DNA from: Liriodendron chinense | Taxonomy: Eukaryota > Streptophyta > Magnoliopsida > Magnoliales > Magnoliaceae | Reading direction: 5' to 3' | NCBI GenBank assembly: GCA_003013855.2 | Contig: ML058484.1 | Span: 5,133,344-5,197,343, forward strand | Length of the DNA stretch: 64,000 nt | Shown: piece after piece, positions 1 to 11,920 of the stretch | How the letters are laid out: every line of letters starts with the position of its first letter | How positions within the stretch are numbered: position 1 is the stretch's first letter | Program-made: the position numbers and the translations under genes | The notes under the pieces: model-generated | What the model was told of the DNA's origin: nothing | Databases searched by the model: none | What the model saw: the letters and a program-made list of their open reading frames with translations, nothing else

Positions 1-1137
1 TCAGCTGGAGTCGGCTAAGGCTGGAGATGGCGATAAGAGGAATAATACTTACCAAGTGAAGTTGCTTGAACTCCTTTTTTGGGGGCACTAGATGGTGCTT
101 GGATTGCCGCTAGAGGAAGGGGATATCCAGCAATCGAAAAGAGTGGATCACCTTTGTCTCCAACCTACTTTTGTACCCTTCAATAATTTCTCTGGAGGAC
201 ATCTTCAAGATGATTGGTTAGTCAGGGAGGAGGTTATACGTATACCATGTGAAAGGAACAATGAGCTGGAACTTGGAAGACGATGCTGTCATGGAAGTTG
301 CACAGGTTAATGGGGTTGAATGGGGAGGTTTTGGTCTGAAGGTGCAAAGGGCCATATATGGCCCAGAATCATTGAAAAATAAGAAGAAACCCCCACCTAT
401 AGTTGCACAAAGCGTGAACTGAAGCATTGACAGATTCGGATGCAAGAGCGGGGGAATTGTTAGTTTCGAAACGTTGGCAAGTACAAGCTCTTAGGAAGTT
501 GGAGCACGAGTTTGATGCACGATTTGAAGTGGGATTGATACCTAGCTATAAGGATTGTGCAACTAAGCCCCCACTGAAAAGGGTTGGTAATTTGAACGAT
601 AGTGTGTTGTGCTCCAACTGCAGGGTTGTAGCTGCTAAGCATTCGTCGGTTCTCCCTGAAGTGCCTGGCAACTGTGATTGCTAGTGCTTGGGATTTCCGT
701 TGATGTTGTGAAGAATGGCAAGGGAGGTAAGAGACGGGTTTAGGTGATGCAAGAAGATAACACCAAGTGGCCTCAACCTTTCTTCAAAGAAAGTAAGAGG
801 AGACTAGAATCCGACTTGGTGGGTCGTCTCTCCCACGATGAAGTTAACACTCAGTGGGTTGAGAAGAGATGGCTATCGAAGAAATGGGACACTCGGTCAG
901 TTCAGATAAAGTGGTAGGGGAACATGAAGATCTAGATACAATTGTTGAGTTTGGCAGAAGTGGTGATGGTGCTTCATGGGGAGAGATAATGCGAATGGGC
1001 CAATTAGAGAAGTGAGGTTTTGATCGGAGTTGGTGGGTGCAGTTTTACAACATACCACTTGTTGCATGAGCTGCCTGAATCTATTGCAATTTGCTACAAG
1101 GGGGAATATTTTGGGGTGGCAAAGTAAGCTACGGTAA
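1..1137. other. Unassigned repeat-like sequence, probable intron
   Basis: No intact reading frame above about 85 codons. Several short frames look like decayed coding sequence on the plus strand (for example 262-420 and 430-680), but I cannot assign them to a family. They lie upstream of the L1-type LINE and on its strand, so LINE ORF1 is possible but unproven. The block is cut at 1137/1138 by the solo LTR and seems to resume at 3019. It lies upstream of the last RRP44-like exon, so it is probably intronic. Confidence 0.3.
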
Positions 1138-3013
1138 TGTAACGCCCCGAAACCCCAAGGGTCGAGTATAAACTCGATCCCCGGTATCCCGGGAGTTACT
1201 AATGCGTATGCAATGCGTGTCATTCAAGTATTTGGCCAATATGGCATCAAATCATAGTGATAGGTCAAGCTAGGAAATGAAATAGGGACGTACAGCAAAT
1301 AAGTAAGTAAACAGCAATGTACGAAGGGATCCACTCAACCTGTCTGATGGGCCTCTAGTTGCTGCTCATGAGGGACCTGCACCAATGAAAGTGCCTAAGA
1401 TGGTGTTTTAGAACACCGTCCCAAAGTGGGAGTGAGTCATCAACTCAGTGGTCTTCCATTTCCTAAGTTACTCAAAGCACAAATGTAATCAAACGTAGGT
1501 AATGAAACAACATACGTATACAGTAGTCATAAGCGTAGTATGTAATAAAACGAACATTCATACATAGCAGTCAAAAGCATAAACATAGAACCTTTCTAGT
1601 CACAACCGATAGTGAGTGGCACCACCACTCACCCGCACAGACTCAAGTCACCAATGAATGGGGCACCACCCCACCAGTCGCACAATCACATCTTATAATC
1701 TTAATGCATGAATGCATGAAGTGCAAATGCATGCCCGGACACCGGTTTTTAGTCACAGCCGCCAGTGAGTGGCACCACCACCTCACCCGCACAGACAATG
1801 CATGCCATGCCGAACTATGTATGATTAGCCGAGTTATTAGTTATTCCGGTTTAACATCCAGCCGGTTGGCGAAACCACTGTACCATTATTCTATCACCAG
1901 GCCAAACTGGGATCATCTGGCTCCCTGCGTGGCGAATGCATCTCATCGCCAGTAACCCCTCGATCCAAGTATGGTTAGGCAGTGGCCCGTCAGCCATGCC
2001 CAAGCCAAAGCAGAAGGGTCGTCACCCAACCACTAATATAAATAATTAACTTAGAAGTGTGGGCTTGTTATTCAAATTAACAATAATGCCCGGGTTGTTC
2101 AAGCAGGGCTCTGGCACGAAACAATCGGCCGGGTATTTGACAGGGCCGCTCAAACAACCCTGTGCTCAATGGTCACTACGGGGAGGCACCACCCCAGCGT
2201 AGGCCGACAGCTCGGGCATAGGTCCCATACCACCATCCCCGGCTCATGAGACTTGGGGATCGATCGCCGTACAATTTTAAGTGGGCCCATCCAGTGGTGA
2301 CAATGGTACTTAGGTTCGAATAGAAGCGATAGGTTACACACAATACTCCCAACCCGGAGTCGGGCTGACACCTTCGACTGAGACGAAGACGGGGGGGTCG
2401 GCCTTAGGCGCCCGTGGCCCGCGTGGTCCTCACACCACAGCCGATCACCCGCATTCTACCTCCGTCAACGGTTTCAGTCCCAAAGGGGCAATCGGCCTCA
2501 TGCAGCCGCCCCTAATTCTCATCCATTTGCCGAGTTAGACAAATCATAGGAAAACACTTCATCACAGCAAATTGTTGTATACATCAAGCATAATTTAAGA
2601 ACATGAGACATAAATATGAACGTAAAAGTGATTCTAGCATACATGATAGCCTTAAAGAGTTCTACGCAAGCAAATTTCAACACATAGTCATCATATAGGC
2701 ATGCTTCTAACATCTCAACAACAATGACAGCAAAATTAATCAAAAATTTGGTCATTAACTACATTTGAAGGCATTTGGTGCTAGGCAACCTAGAGGTAAA
2801 TGGTCCGCACCTTAAATCTCTTGGTTACTTTCAAGAAATCCTGCAAAATGAGGGCTACATGTTAGAGAGTTGAGGATGGAACTTAAGAGAGGCTGATGGG
2901 GGTTGAAGGATTTACTCCTAACTCACCTTTAGGGCTGACGGAATGAACTAGTGGTGAAGGTCGGGCCCAAGTGTGTTCATATCTTAGAAAAGGCGATTTT
3001 ACGGGGCGTTACA
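1138..3013. mobile_element. Solo LTR, Gypsy-like, with 5-bp target duplication
   Basis: The 1,876-bp block starts TGTAACGCCCCG and ends CGGGGCGTTACA, a 12-bp perfect terminal inverted repeat opening with TG and closing with CA. The 5 bp before it (GGTAA, 1133-1137) are repeated directly after it (GGTAA, 3014-3018). No gag-pol sequence or second LTR is seen, so it is a solo LTR left by LTR-LTR recombination. A degenerate internal repeat about 40 bp long (ending CACCCGCACAGAC) occurs at about 1603-1645 and 1751-1795. The length and TGTAACGCCC start suggest Ty3/Gypsy; this class call is inferred. The strand is not determined. Confidence 0.88.
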
Positions 3014-3018
3014 GGTAA

Positions 3019-3067
3019 AGATTAAGAAGCTTAAACCATGGGAGGGTAGAATCCGTGATTAGAAAAT

Positions 3068-3112
<45 letters not shown>

Positions 3113-4049
3113 TGTGGGGGGTGGGGAGGGATTTCGATGAAGGTGGCAGATGTTGTTGAAAAAGTGCTACTCAAGGAGGCATCTGGAAAGAAGATAGAAG
3201 CAAAATTGGTAACCCACAATGTATAGGTCCAGGGTAGTGGGGACTGTTGACAGTTGATGGATGGGGTTTCACTTATCAAGGCATAAGCGGTTTTAAAATT
3301 TGAATTTGTTTCTTCCCCATCACATGATGGGGACAGTGTTTGCTCGTAATCTTGCAAGTGCAAAATGCCTTGCTAGTTGATGAAATTGACGCTTAACCAA
3401 CATGTGATTGGTACAGGTGTCATCTCACGATGTTGCCAGCGCTCAAGACTCCCACATGCATTTAGTCTTTTTAGGAACATGTGGTTAAGGGCGTTCATCT
3501 TACCCATTCAGATGCGATGACATATGGTGTCCCTAAAATGGACGATGCTTCCTCATTAGGTTTGGGCTTACTCATGCTATTCAATGTTGCATGCTACTCA
3601 ATTAGGCTCGAATCGTGTCACAGGGTTAATGCATGTGCAAGGTAGTGCTAGGCCTTTCAGGTCTATAGAGGCGAGCCTAGGAATACTACTGATAAAGGAT
3701 TCTCTCTCATCCTTTACTTGGTTGAGGAAACTCATATGACCCCTTGGATTGCTGCTCTAGGGGCTTAACTTGTCCAACTGGTGGAGGATGTCGAATGCTT
3801 CAGGTGGCCACTTCTTTTGCAACAGGAAATCTTAACTGGAGAGAAGAGAGGATGATTGCGGCCTTAGAGAGAGGCATCCGCCTGGCATCCCTATCTTCAC
3901 TACTCCCCATTCCATTTAGGGTCCAATTCAGTTAATTAGAAGGAATCGTGGGCGGCACAGGTTAGATCAAAGGAAAAGTTCTTTGGCTGAGTGAAGATCG
4001 GTATTGTTTCTAGTCCAACGGTGGTAACGGGCAGGTTACTTAAAGGCTC
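3019..4049. other. Unassigned decayed sequence with T43 tract
   Basis: A pure run of 43 T lies at 3069-3111, followed by a G-rich stretch. Short frames from 3120 to 3360 look like broken coding sequence of an unrecognised repeat. The run makes a spurious poly-lysine ORF on the minus strand. I see no host gene here. Confidence 0.4.
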
Positions 4050-4565
4050 AAGTCAAGCCTAGGTATTTCGTAATGGTAACAGTAGTTGTAATGGCCACCG
4101 CCATTACCTTTACGATACAGGCCATAATAGCCGTTACGGTCTCTTTTTTTTATTGAAAAAAAAAAATGAAAAACCTAGGTTTAGATTGTAACGAACTGTT
4201 ATAGGGCCCTTTTTTTTAATGAAAGGTAATAATTCCATTAAAAGGTTAGAACTCAATATGTGAAAAAGAATATTAGAAACAAGAGAGCAAAGCACTACTT
4301 CCAACCTGACGGAAATTCCAACAAACTATTTAACCCTGCCACCCATTTTATTACAAAAGATTTAGCCCTCCTAAAAACATATATCGCTTTCTCGTTCTTG
4401 TTCTTGAAACATCGTCCGTTACAGGGCGCCATTACAGGGGCCCTAACAATGATTTCGGATCATTTTTTCCATAGTAGTTGTTACGACCCCGTAACATGTA
4501 ATGGTTGCCACTGTTACCTTTACGGCCTCGTAAAGGCCATTACGACGTACGATGAGTCAGGCAAC
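4050..4565. mobile_element. GTAACGGCC-rich element, copy 1
   Basis: The sequence is dominated by permutations of GTAACGGCC and GGCCGTTAC, with internal A and T runs. It starts near AGGTATTTCGTAATGG (4058). It shares the same blocks as the copy at 5740-6044, including a TTTTTTATTGAAAAA segment. It probably has an insertion or rearrangement between 4220 and 4400. The ends are approximate and no target duplication was found. Confidence 0.55.
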
Positions 4566-4900
4566 GATCATTGATGTGATGCAACGTGTGGGCAGAGTGG
4601 TGGGGCTTGCATTCAAAGGGAGTGATGAAGACATGGAAACATTGTTTCATTTTATGAAAGTGAGGGATAAACTTTATGTGGAGTAGGATCATGCCATGGT
4701 GAAACATGGCAAAAAGGAGCTCCTTAGTATTTCCCCTTTGATGTGCAGACCTTTATTAATGAGTTCCTCCAATCAAGGTTCTAAAAGCCCTAACTAGGAA
4801 GGAAGTAACATTAGATATGCGAAATGAAGATTCTCTCATGGAGCACGTGTGGGGGATAGCGTGTCCGAATAAAAGAAGCTAGAAGCAGCTATGTAACTTG
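4566..4900. other. Unassigned sequence between repeat elements
   Basis: No supportable frame or family match. It lies between the GTAACGGCC-rich element and the recognisable start of the L1-type LINE, so it is probably decayed repeat within the presumed RRP44 intron. Confidence 0.3.
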
Positions 4901-5739
4901 TAGAAGGTGAACTAAGTTTCCTTTCAAGAGAACCTTCGAAAAAAGGATTGTGAAATGAGTCTTGTTTCATTGGTTTGGAGAGGTAGAAGTGTAATTAGGT
5001 TTCAAAGTGTAGTGGTGCTTCAGGAGGCATCTTGGTAGTATGGGATTCAAATTTCCTTAACAAAGAGATTGGTGTGCTCAACTTCTCTTAGTCGAACACT
5101 CTCTTTAAAGTTGGTCGGTGATGGGCATTTTCTGCCATCTATGGCCCCAATGATCCAAGCAGCAAGCCTCATTTTTTAGAGGAATTGGATGGAAGCAATT
5201 ATAAATGGCCGGTGTTGTGGTATCTTGGTAGTGATTTCAATGTCACTAGATCTCTCATGAAAAAGCTAACCGATACCATCACAACTAGAAGGATGCCATC
5301 ACCACTAGAAGTATAAGTGAATTCTCAAATGGATAGAAAGACATAACCCCATTGACTTCCGACTTACTAGATCTAAACACACATGGTTTGATATAATAAT
5401 AATAAAAAAAAAGGACTATTAAGGATCAATAGTTTTTTTGTGTCCATCAATTGGGAAGAATCCTTTCTCGATGCTATCCACTTTAGTTTTCCTCGCCCTT
5501 TGTTTCTTATCACTACTTAATAATACTGCATAGATTGGATTCTTACAAGGAATTGTGGGGGTCCGAAGCTTTTTCAATTTGAACTTGCATGGTTAGAAGA
5601 ATTGGACTTCATGCTAAAGGCAAACGAGTGGTGGGCTTCTTTTAAGGGGAAGGGTAGGCTAGAGACATGGTTGTGATTGAAGCTAAAGTTTCTTAAAAGA
5701 AAATTAAAAGGAAAACTCTCACCATTTTTAGATTGAGGA

Positions 5740-6044
5740 CAAGGTATTCTGTAACGGTAATAGCCACCACCGTTACCATTACGATACGGGGGCCGTAATG
5801 GCCGTTACAGGGGCCGTAACAGCCTTTACGTCTCTCTTTTTTTATTGAAAAAAAAAAATCTGAAAAAACCTGTATCGGCCCTATAATGGACCGTTACAGG
5901 GCCTTTATAGGGGGTGTAACGGGTTGTTACAGGGGTTGTAACGGCCTTTACGGGTCATTTTTTCCCGTTACGACCTTTACATTGCCATCGTTTCCTTTAC
6001 GTGATGGCCTTTATGGCCTCATAACAACCTTTATGTCACACCAT
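5740..6044. mobile_element. GTAACGGCC-rich Mutator-like MITE, copy 2 (9-bp TSD)
   Basis: The 305-bp insertion sits within the LINE. The LINE sequence GATTGAGGA is present on both sides (5731-5739 and 6045-6053), a perfect 9-bp target duplication typical of Mutator-like elements. The interior is almost entirely GTAACGG/CCGTTAC permutations plus a short T/A tract. The ends form imperfect inverted repeats (AAGGTATTCTGTAACGG against the reverse of CCTTTATGTCACACCAT). There is no coding capacity. Confidence 0.78.
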
Positions 6045-7080
6045 GATTGAGGAAGAGGTGATTAAATTATCAGGGGCCATCCAAGCTATTAGTAGTGAAG
6101 AAGATTAACCTTACTTGAAGAGGATTTTTTGGAGCGTCATATCCTAAAGCTTAAGTTGGAAAAGAATTTGAAGCAAGAAGAAATATGATGTTCTGAGATC
6201 CTAGGCAATGTGGCTAAAAGGTGACAAAAACCTAAAATCTTTTGTGGTGTTAATAATGCCATTGTGATCATATCCCCTTGGCTGATGAGGGAAGAATTGA
6301 GGTCGAAGATGCCACTTGCAAGTTGATTGTGAGCTATTATTCTGACCATTTATTTGATGATGGTTGGGCCTAGGTTGGATAGTCTTGCACTCTTGCTCTT
6401 TATCAAATTGATGTTTCAGAAACCGCTTTGTTAGAAAGACCCTTTTAGGAGGTGGTCTTGGACAAAGCTATTAACAGTCTTGGCAAAGACAACTCAAGGT
6501 TTGGATGGTCTTCTCATCACCTTTTTTTTCCAAGTTCTTTCTGAAGATGCGGTGTTCTTCATTTCCGTATTATTCGACAGGGAGATTATCTAAGGACATA
6601 GGCATGCCCTTCATCGCTTTAATCCCTAAGAGAAACGATGTAAAAAGTTAAAAAGATTATCGGCCAATTAATCTAATAGGGCCCCCCTCCAAAATTTTGG
6701 CTGAAGCCCTTTCTCCAAGGCTTTGCAAGGCCCTAGGCAAGATTATTTCAAAAGTGCAAAGAGCTTTTGTGTATGGCAGGCGGATCTTAGACAAGGCCCT
6801 TTCCTCAGTTCATGAATGTATTATATTTTAGACATAAGTCAAGCAAAGTCAATATTGTTCGCAAGCTTACGATTATGTATACTGGAAGTTTGTCCATTGC
6901 ATACTTAGTCGGCTGTGTTTTGACATCAAGCGGAGAATCTAGATATTGGAATCTATGAATTCGTCTTATTTCTCACCACTTGTGAATGATTTTGGTAAAT
7001 GGTTTGTCAAAATGGCTAGGGTCTGTGGTTCTCCCACTTTCTCTGTCACATTTGCAGAGGCCTTGGGTAAAATGTTGGAG

Positions 7081-7602
7081 GGTGTTGATGGGCTAGGCTA
7101 GGCTAGGCCCAGAGTCTTCTCCTTAAGAACCGAGGCCTGAGCCTAGCCCAAGCCTGACATGGGCCTAGCATAGAAAGACCAAGCCTAAGCTCAAAAAACT
7201 TGGTTCGGCCCGGGCCTGATCTGACCTAGCCTAGCTTGAAAATTGATAAAATCCTTATTTTCCAATTGAATGTTCCTAATTGATCCATCGATCAAGTGGG
7301 CCATATATGCACATTAAATAGACATTTAAAGGAATGAAACGCTCTACTTTTGAGATGTATGGGTTGCCAAACCGAGGGTTGGAATGACATATTTGTAGGA
7401 CAGCACATGATCGAATAATGTTGGGTCAGGCCAGGTTGGGCTAGGCCAGGTCGGGTTAAGCTTAAGTGACTTGAGCCAAAGTCCAACTTGAAAATTGATT
7501 GAGTCATGCATGCAAGGCTCAAGCCAGCCCATGAGCCAAGCTAGTAGGTCCTTGTCCGCCTCAAAACCAGGTTGGGTAGGTTGCGTGGTCCATTGCCACC
7601 CT
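7081..7602. mobile_element. hAT-like MITE rich in GGGCTAGGC motifs
   Basis: The ends AGGGTGTTGATGGGC (about 7079) and CCATTGCCACCCT (ending about 7602) form an imperfect inverted repeat of the AGGGTGGCAATGG type common in plant hAT MITEs. The interior repeats GGGC(C/T)AGGC and GGCCTGG motifs on both strands. It splits the LINE between its reverse transcriptase segments. I could not find a clean 8-bp target duplication, so the boundaries are approximate. Confidence 0.5.
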
Positions 7603-9227
7603 TAATTAATCAAAAGAGGAAGTTCTTTCAACAGCTTTTGGGTGGAACGACATCAATATTCAGATTACACATCTTCAATTTCCTGATTCTTTTTGTGTTT
7701 TCATCTTCTTGTGTTGTATTTCAATGAAATGGGGCTTAATTTAGGAAATCAAGTTTGATATGTGTTCAATTAGGGCCCATTTAGTTGACTTTAGCATGTC
7801 AAGTCAACAAACAATATTCTTATCAAGGAATAGTTAGAGACACCATCATATACATATAAAAAACTATTTTTACAATAATTTTTGGCTTAAAATTTTTTCA
7901 AAGGATACAGTCTGGCAGGGGCCGATATAAGATCCAATATGCCTGTATCATATCGATTTTTGGCGGGGCTGGCATGCCCTCCAATATCGATATTCAGAAC
8001 CATATGCTAGCGTTATTTACAGGTTGAAAAAGGATCTGAAGGGATTTTCTTGGGCAAGGAGCTGAGAAAAATAATAAGTTCCACTTGGTTAGTTTGGAAG
8101 AGGTTTGAAAGTCAAAGGAGCATGAAGGGTTACATCTTAGAAATCTTTTAGTCCATAAACTTGGCTTTCTTTGGCGAATGGTTATGAAGCTTTGGGAGGA
8201 GCCTGTGGAGAAGTGTTCCTACAAGTATGCAGTGGAAGATGGGGGCTGGTTCTCTTGGCAGTCATCTTATGGGGCCTTTGGTGTTTGGAAAGCTATAGTC
8301 AAAGTTGGAATACTCTTTAAAAGGGAGATCTTGCATCCCTGGAGATGGGTATTGAGTTTGATTCTGGTTGGAGGTGTGGTGTGGGCTGCCGTATTTTTCT
8401 TTCTTTAGCCTGTTAAGAATTGCAAGTGAGAAAGGTCCTTTTGTTTCCCATTATGATTCTAAGGTGGGAGACCATGCGGTTGGGTCCTGTGACTCCTGTT
8501 GGTGCTGAAGAAACCTAACTGATGCTGAGATCACCAAATGTGTCTCATGGACCTGTTGCATGGCCAAGGTAAACCGTTGACGGATTGGGATAGGTGGGCA
8601 CGGACTTACACTATTTTGTATTGATCCTTTGTCGGGTCATTCTACTCTGATATCTCCATTCCCCCATCCTCTAGAATCCCGGACCCCATCTATCATATCT
8701 GGAAATATAAGGGTTTTCCCCATGTTCTGGCATTTGCATGGCTTGTCGGCAAAAACAAGGTGCTTACAATTGATCATTTGAGCAGGAAGATGATTATCTG
8801 AAACAGGGTGCGTTCTCTCTCAGGGATGCAGATATGGTGGAAGTTTTCAAGTTCATTTTAAGTAGATTGGGCGATGCATGCTGGATTCGGGATGTTTTTC
8901 ATACATGGTGTTGTGAATGGAAGACCTCTTTATGGCAGCCTTGCCTTCTTGCTTCTCTTTGGATGGCATGGTTTGAATGCAACAGTAGGACTTTCTGGGA
9001 CAAATTGAGTTTCCCAGGTGTGGTTTTCCAGAGGGCAAAATGGCTTGTAATTGATTGGGTAGAGTGACCAAGTATTTTGCTGATAAGCCTCTGGATTTAT
9101 TTGGGTGATCTTGGGGGGTTTCTTCTCTGTTGCATTATTGTTGATGATGCCTCGTCATTCTCCCTCGTCACACGTGCTTTGTGTTTCTTTTCTGATAAAC
9201 TTCTGTTGCCCTTAAAATATAAGGAAA

Positions 9228-9265
9228 AGGAAAAAGAAAAAAAAAAAAAAAAGAAGGAAAATTTG
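9228..9265 (+). repeat. A-rich LINE tail
   Basis: An A-rich stretch (AAGGAAAAGGAAAAAG followed by about 15 A) closes the L1-type LINE, marking its 3' end and confirming plus orientation. Confidence 0.65.
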
Positions 9266-9437
9266 TTGCAAGCTGTAAATCGGTGGTATGTCTAATGGTA
9301 CTGATTTTTCTGTCCTGTGAAATTTATTTCTCTGGGAAAGCTTTGCATTATACATGGACAGGATTTGAAGTTTGTGGGACTTGAATATGTTGCAGAAAAT
9401 TAGCCAAAGCTAATGGAAATGTTATACATTTTTGCAG

Positions 9438-9633
9438 GTATGGCATTGAAGGGCCTGTATACTTGATTCAGAGGGGGCAGAATGGAGGGGAATGGGTGGC
9501 AGATGAGGAACATCAGAGAATGAGGAAGGCAGACGGGAGCATCAGTTACAGCGTATTGCAGACTGTGAGGATACATATGGAGGTTGTGGAGCGCCAGCCT
9601 AACAGGCCGAAGCTCGAACTCACCCTTATATAG
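9438..9633 (+). CDS. RRP44A: RRP44/DIS3-like exosome exoribonuclease, last exon (partial)
   Basis: Terminal coding exon of 64 codons plus one leading base. It begins after a TTTTTGCAG acceptor (AG at 9436-9437) and ends at TAG 9631-9633. The peptide runs from YGIEGPVYL through SISYSVLQTVRIHMEVVE to PNRPKLELTLI. This matches my recollection of the C-terminal S1-type RNA-binding end of plant RRP44A/DIS3, the processive 3'-5' RNase II-family catalytic subunit of the RNA exosome. The RNB catalytic domain and PIN domain would be encoded upstream of this window. No other exon was found between 1 and 9437, so the preceding intron exceeds 9.4 kb and contains the LINE and solo LTR. Alternatives are another RNB-domain protein (DIS3L-like) or a detached exon copy. 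The presence of a good acceptor, an open frame and plausible 3' UTR favours a live gene. Confidence 0.72.
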
Positions 9634-9720
9634 ATTTGTAATGTTACTGCCATTTCCCCTTTGAGTTATATTAAAGAATTGTGAACGTATTGAAGTTGGT
9701 ATTCGCCTTTGTATTACATA
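9634..9720 (+). other. Probable 3' UTR of the RRP44-like gene
   Basis: AT-rich sequence directly follows the stop and includes TATTAAAGAATTGTGAA (about 9669), a plausible weak polyadenylation region. There is no canonical AATAAA within the first 150 bases. Confidence 0.4.
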
Positions 9721-11661
9721 TTCTCTTCAACAATGGTATTTATAATGGCTAAGATTGTAGAAGATAACTAGTTCTTTGTTCCAAAACTTCACAATCATAA
9801 TGACGCTATTTCAGCAGCATACAATCAATCAATCAAGAAAAGCTATTGATACAAGTACCACACCCTCTCATTCCACATGTACCGATTACATGGCCAAAAA
9901 AAAAGAATAGAAAAGAAAAAAGAAAAAGAGAGACGATGAGCAGCTATTTGTTTTGATTAATGGAGCAAAATTCCATGGGCCCACTGATAAATTCTATTTG
10001 GACCTGAATTGTATACTGATACTTCTTAAAAATGGCAGGTCTTGTCACCATTGGAAATCTGATGGACAAAATGTTTGGGCCATGTTTGGGTGCACGGTTG
10101 ATGTAGATCGCATTTACCAAGTGGCCACAATGTCATGGGCTGTTGCATCACCATGCCCAACTTATGGACTCGTCCATTCTTGGCTTTCCTCGTACAGTGG
10201 CTATGTACAGCATAGAGAATTTTAGAGAGGATTAGAGTTGTGTAGAGACGTCCAGAACGTTCTAGAGTTCTTTGGAGCCTTCATATAGCTTGGCTGGTGT
10301 ACAATATAGTCTAGAAGATTTCTTAAGTATTCCTAGTTGTTTGATGACTCCCCTTCCAAGTAGCTGGGCTGCAATTGGGTGATTGGATGACTCGTCCATA
10401 AAGAGGTTGTAGCCGAGTGTCTCATGGTCTTATGCTTAGAGAAGCACTTGCCATCACAATAAGACGATATGTCTGGACTCTGGAGTTGGGCCAGTCACAA
10501 AAAAAGAAAAAAAAAAAAAAAAGGAAGAAAAAAGAAAGAAGAAGAGCTGACATTTGCAATTAGAAAAAAAATATATTATGATAATTCACTTCAAACAAAC
10601 GTTATGATACTTCATTGACGCCTTGTTGCAACTTAATTATTGCAATCAAAGTCATTTTGACAACCAAACAGACCCAAAGAATGTCTGGAGTCCTGATCAG
10701 TTCTCACTACTATCCCCTACTAATCTCTGCTTTCACGCTTAATTGGTGTTGAACACAACATTCCAATCAGTATCGGTGACCCGAAAAAATAAAAGATGTA
10801 ATCACATATGTTGACGAATGTTGCCTGACCGTTCGATGGGCCCTTTTGTATGGCTTGGGATCATGAAGATTGGTGCTGCCTATATTTGTTCAAGATAGGA
10901 TCCACACGAATATTTTCAACCAGACGGTAATGGCTATAGCAGCAATCAAATATCCGAGCGTTCATCTTGACCCACATCAAACAGTTGGGTCATGGTTCCT
11001 ACATGCCATTTTTGTGAAGGGTACAACCATTAGTTACACGGAATAAATCCGAGCCTCTTGGTTGAGTCATTGAGTGTATAACATACTCTGAAGTGTGTGT
11101 ATAGACCATCGCTTCCATTGATATCTTCTGATCAGGCAATTGCCCTAAAAATTCGCATCAATCTATTCATGCTGATCGTCTGATTAATGAATGATTCTGG
11201 ACCATTGCCCAACTTTAGTTTTTTTAAAGCAAGCTATTGAATTTGCCAGGAACATATAATTGCAACTTTTGGTAGTGGCCCTTATAAGAGGTGGACCACT
11301 TAATGAATGGCAGGCTTGATGATTGGGTCGTAGATAGTAAATAGACTTTACATCCATCTGTGTATGTTAGATCACTTGACTAGGCTATGATTATGAAAAG
11401 CAGAGTTTATAAGAAATCGAACCGATATTCATTGCAGGTGGGACAGTAAACTGTATCATGAGCACATATCGATATGAAGGATCCAGTGATAGAACCCTAG
11501 ATCATCATCTGCTTTAACCACAGCCAGTCCTATCAAAGGAAGCATCACGTAGTGCACCCACCATAGGGACCCCAATAATAAGTGAAGCCTTAAGAAACAA
11601 GTAAAAAAACATTTAGAAAATAAATAAATATATAATTTCTCAATGTGTTTCTAATCCATTT
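9721..11661. other. Intergenic region without recognised genes
   Basis: Contains an A-rich tract at about 9896-9930, and an A-rich run at about 10499-10550 that looks like a retroelement tail. Otherwise it is unassigned AT-rich DNA. No frame longer than about 90 codons and no family match. Confidence 0.5.
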
Positions 11662-11920
11662 AGGGGTAGTTTGGCAGCTTGGATTTTGTGCATTTTAGAT
11701 TTGAAATTGAAATTTAGTCCAAAATCTTGTGTTTGGCGCCCCTGGAACGTGGCGGATTTTAAAAATCCTCTCCAATGGTCTTATTTCAAATGGTTCTTTT
11801 GTGCTTTCTGTAATCCACAGATTGAAAATCCAGGTTGTCAAATGCGAGTTACAGAATGAAAATCTTAGGATTTTAGTTAGAAGAAGAAAAAACACAAATC
11901 CAAGCTGCCAAACAAGCCCT
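11662..11920. mobile_element. MITE with about 26-bp terminal inverted repeats
   Basis: The left end AGGGGTAGTTTGGCAGCTTGG is mirrored by the right end CCAAGCTGCCAAACAAGCCCT, with further matches inward (GGATTTT against ACAAATCC). The 259-bp element is non-coding. The paired short frames over it on the two strands arise from this symmetry. No convincing target duplication was seen, so the superfamily (hAT or PIF/Harbinger) is open. Confidence 0.7.

Larger units (their letters stand above)
4900..9260 (+). mobile_element. Decayed L1-type LINE (EN, RT, zf-RVT), interrupted
   Basis: Broken frames on the plus strand match successive parts of a plant L1 ORF2. Endonuclease-like residues (IYGPND near 5140, SFPRPL near 5495) are followed by reverse transcriptase sequence (FIALIPKRN near 6616, DYRPINLIGP near 6655, SKVQRAFVYGRRILDKAL near 6750). 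A degraded FADD-like LQFPDS lies near 7680. The C-terminal and zf-RVT part runs 8040-9070 (EGLHLRNLLVHKLGFL, KVLTIDHLSRK). It ends at an A-rich tail (about 9228-9265), as expected of a LINE. Stops and frameshifts are frequent, and it is interrupted by the elements at 5740-6044 and about 7081-7602. It lies on the same strand as the RRP44-like exon that follows 180 bp later. Confidence 0.82.

Noticed and set aside
3031..3363. 110-codon frame with a poly-lysine run
   Set aside because: The lysines come from the T43 tract on the other strand. No start context or homology.
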